In this document: positions 61,128-64,000 of the stretch, piece by piece
Position numbering within the stretch: position 1 is the first letter of the stretch
How the letters are laid out: every line of letters starts with the position of its first letter
Assembly (NCBI RefSeq): GCF_030704535.1
Contig: NC_081809.1
Coordinates: 1,348,501 to 1,412,500, forward strand
Direction of reading: 5' to 3'
Source: Vitis vinifera
Taxonomy: Eukaryota; Streptophyta; Magnoliopsida; Vitales; Vitaceae
Length of the DNA stretch: 64,000 bases
Made by a program: the position numbers and the translations under genes
The notes under the pieces: generated by a model
The model's database searches: none
The model's input: the letters and a program-made list of their open reading frames with translations, nothing else
What the model was told of the DNA's origin: nothing

Positions 61128-64000
61128 ACTTAAGTTTGATGGTCTTATGCGAATCTCCGAAAACTTATATCAACAAACCGCATTAATCTTTTCAATTCTT
61201 TTGGGGTGGTTTTTATTTTTATTTTTACTTTTTTTAAGTACCATCACATGTTGGAAAATTAATTCTTTAAGCTGATTAACAGGGACAAATGTTTTAGGTG
61301 TTTCAACTTTTACTTTTTCAAGGGCTATTTTTTTTTTTTTTTGAATAATGAGATTTCCACAAGTTTTAAACAAATTTTTTATATTATTTTCAGGGTCAGA
61401 TCTTGTTGTAGACTGTCGCCAAGGTACCGAGTTTTGGGTGAGTTGATTTTAGGCAACTTTAGAAACCAACCAAAACATTGAACTGGAAGTTGGACCTCCA
61501 ATTCCAAATTTCAATCTTATTAAAAAGTCTGGTAATTCGGATCATTTGGGCCTCCTATGCAACCCTTCCCCGAAATCCCATACTTAATCCCCCAAAGATT
61601 GTCCAACCAATAGAGCTTGCTGTGTAGTTTTCAGGGCTGATATTAACTTAAACAAAATCGTCCCACTCCACTTTGATTTTTGAGGTATTGCATTTGGAGA
61701 TGAAGAAGGTAAGATTTTTTTTTATTTTTTTTAAGAATGATTAGATTTTTATTCATCTGCTTGGTGGATACCAAGGCAGACCCAGGCAAAGCCTGGGGTA
61801 ATTGCCCTCCCCGAGAATATATAAAAATAAAAAATTAACTTCCCAAAAAGGGAATTGAACCCCAAATCTAGTGTCATGGTTGACCATTGGGGGTAAAGCA
61901 CACATCTTTTACGATTGATAAACTTTACATATGTTTTAAAAGTTGCCCCCTAACTTAAAATCTTAGCTCCATCATTGGTGATACAAATACTAATTTAGTA
62001 GAAAGCAACTACTCGTTTTGGTTAGTATGATCTATTTATAAGTTATTTGATTATAAAACTACTATGAAATTACTTCTTTTTATAAGTTTATTTCTTTTGC
62101 GGGCTCCCGTGCAAAACAACAGTTTAATAAATAACATGTGCTTTCTCATTATTCTCGTACATGCGTCAACATTTTGAAATTTTTCATAAATCTTCATTGG
62201 CTATAGGGTTTTTCTTAATTTATTTGAAGGTGGTTCAATTTTGAAGTACTTGATTTTTGTTGAAATGAAATTAGTTTCTAGTCATGAGGCAAAAAGTTTC
62301 AACTTAAAAGTAAAAACGTGATAACAAAAATAAGGTGTTGGCAAATAAAAGTTATGCACTCAGATTCAATCTAATCTAATATTTGACTCAAGGTAATTAA
62401 TTTAAAGTCGATTCTTTTTTTTTTTTAATTGTAAGTCAAGTTATTGTTAGTTGCGCATCAAGTTATATAGCTTAAAATCATATTAGATAACATGGAATTT
62501 AATTGAACCCATGGACATGTTGTAGTGTTCTTTTAAAATAAGTATATTTTAATAATAGATGACATGATATTTAAAAAAATAATAATTAATTTTACTAGCC
62601 TATTTTGAATTTTGAACTAAATACTCATAATTATCATTAATTTAAAATTTCCTCAAATACCTTTCTCACTCACCTTTAGTTTAGTTACTATCGGGCAAGC
62701 AATCAAACCCAACACATCAACTCAATCAAGTAGTGGCTAAACATGGAAAACAAAAACAAGTCATTTGGATTAGCATGTAATTAAGTCATGTAAAATTAGA
62801 AACATCCATACATCAACCAAAAGGTCTATCCTTATTTTGTTTTCCCCTTCGAAACTTTCTTACTCTTTTTCAATTGTAAAATAAGTTGTCTCAATGTCGA
62901 ACCGTCTAAAACATGTATTTTAAAAAAACACGCTCCTTTACCCTTGTTTTATATTTCACTTGTCTCATTTCAAACTCAAAATGAAGAATTATTTAACAAG
63001 ATTTCAAATTAATAATGGCTAAATATAATTAGCTCAAGACTCAAAGAATGTGAGCGAAATTTACCTTTCAAAATAATAACAAAAAATAAATAGATTGTTT
63101 ATGTCTTTTATACAATATAAAACAATAGATCATATAATTATAATATTTTTCTTTAAAATTTAAAAAATAAATGGAATACATAATATAAATTATAAATAGT
63201 TATTTGAGCATTGGTCGAGGTCACTGTGAATGAAACCGTGGACCCACGTATTTTTCATGTGTGTTCCCACTCGATGGTTAGATTCACTTTTTATTTGTGA
63301 AAATTATGATTTTTAGAAAATACTTGGAATCACCACCTATTTTAGTTTTATTTTTAAGGGAAAACAAAATAAGAAAGAAAGCTCTAAGTTCGACTCCTTA
63401 TTTGAAAAATACGGTATATGGAAAACCAAAGTCTAGTTTGCCAGTCAAGTTACTTATCAGGAATGTACGATAAAAGTCCAAAGTACCCCTCTAAGTCCCT
63501 AAAAACGGATTTCTACTAAATAAGGTGAGACAAGTGTGACAATTGATAAAGAATCAATGAATACCAATGAAATGATCAAATAATAAAACAAATCGAGCAT
63601 GCGAATGAATAAATAAATGAAGTACAAGTGGGAGCGTACTTTGGCAACAAATAAGAATGTGTTGTCATGAAAATAAGGTTAGCTCATAATGATAAACGTA
63701 AAATATTTCAAACAAAATTGGTCAAAATCAAACAATATCAATCATGCACTTCACTTTAATTATTTTCAAATAAAATATTATGGATGTTGGATCCCACCAA
63801 AGCCCATTTGATTTTTCATGAATAAATCCTATAAATTCCATTATTTTATAATTATGAAAATCATGTTCATGCTTATTTAAAATAAAGATAAACAAAATAT
63901 TATTTGAAAATTAAAAAAAAAAATAAATTGTGAAAGTACTTACTTGAAAGGAAAGGTAGCAAGTTTAATTAAAAAAATGAGATTTTTAGTAACTTAAAAC
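61128..64000. other. Spacer upstream of FCA
   Basis: No coding region is recognised. The first part is FCA promoter. A segment at about 61760-61990, with GGCAGACCCAGGCAAAGCCT (a near-palindrome) and CCCCTAACTTAAAATCTTAG, reads like a worn DNA-transposon end but is not resolved. The remainder to the window edge is AT-rich without ORFs of note. Confidence 0.45.

Noticed and set aside
60709-61275. 188-codon plus-strand ORF opposite the FCA start
   Set aside because: It is antisense to the Gly-rich exon and has Val/Ala/Arg-rich low complexity with no motif.
61740-61990. Possible tRNA-like B-box (GGGGTTCAATTCCC on the minus strand)
   Set aside because: No matching A-box or cloverleaf can be drawn. 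The surroundings fit a worn transposon end better.

Overview
The window is nuclear DNA of a dicot plant. It is AT-rich, has long intergenic spacers and large introns, and carries seven recognisable protein-coding genes plus small mobile-element relics. No bacterial, organellar or viral gene set is visible. Gene content and order fit a basal-rosid, unduplicated genome such as grapevine (Vitis). That species guess is an inference. The exon models below were built by hand from ORFs, GT/GC-AG sites and phase matching, and all of them close in frame.

Layout. 1-1890: AT-rich spacer with foldback MITE-like repeats. 1946-2908 (+): small KASH-type nuclear-envelope protein, SINE3/SINE4-like, ending in PPPT. 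2909-10850: spacer. 11442-12101 (+): atypical bHLH of the AIF group (bHLH147-150). 12102-22256: 10 kb spacer with a complete 264-bp TRIM-like retroelement at 18847-19110. 22402-22737 (+): UPBEAT1-like atypical bHLH. 23845-29723 (+): prefoldin subunit 3, six exons. 29724-37285: spacer and promoter region with a triple W-box. 37286-38610 (+): group IIc WRKY, WRKY48/WRKY23-like, three exons. 38611-43426: spacer with a 37-bp minisatellite. 43500-44724 (+): class III peroxidase 40-like, four exons, with a GC-AG first intron. 45442-60885 (-): the flowering-time RNA-binding protein FCA, 19 coding exons, with a 5.8-kb intron 3. 61128-64000: spacer.

How the genes relate. They are not an operon or a pathway cluster. 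The striking feature is gene order: from memory of Arabidopsis locus numbers, neighbouring pairs here match four separate Arabidopsis neighbour pairs (SINE3/bHLH148, UPB1/WRKY23, PFD3/WRKY48, PRX40/FCA). The window therefore looks like an ancestral block that genome duplication and gene loss broke up in Arabidopsis. UPBEAT1 is known to repress peroxidase genes, and a peroxidase lies 21 kb away, but nothing here shows a regulatory link.

The most interesting non-genic signals are: four intronic insertions in FCA of only about 17-23 nt, each a poly(A) stub flanked by target-site duplications; a possible 76-nt poison exon in FCA intron 3; an 880-bp Mutator-like insertion in FCA intron 16; and the very compact TRIM. 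I did not find a wholly new biological system.
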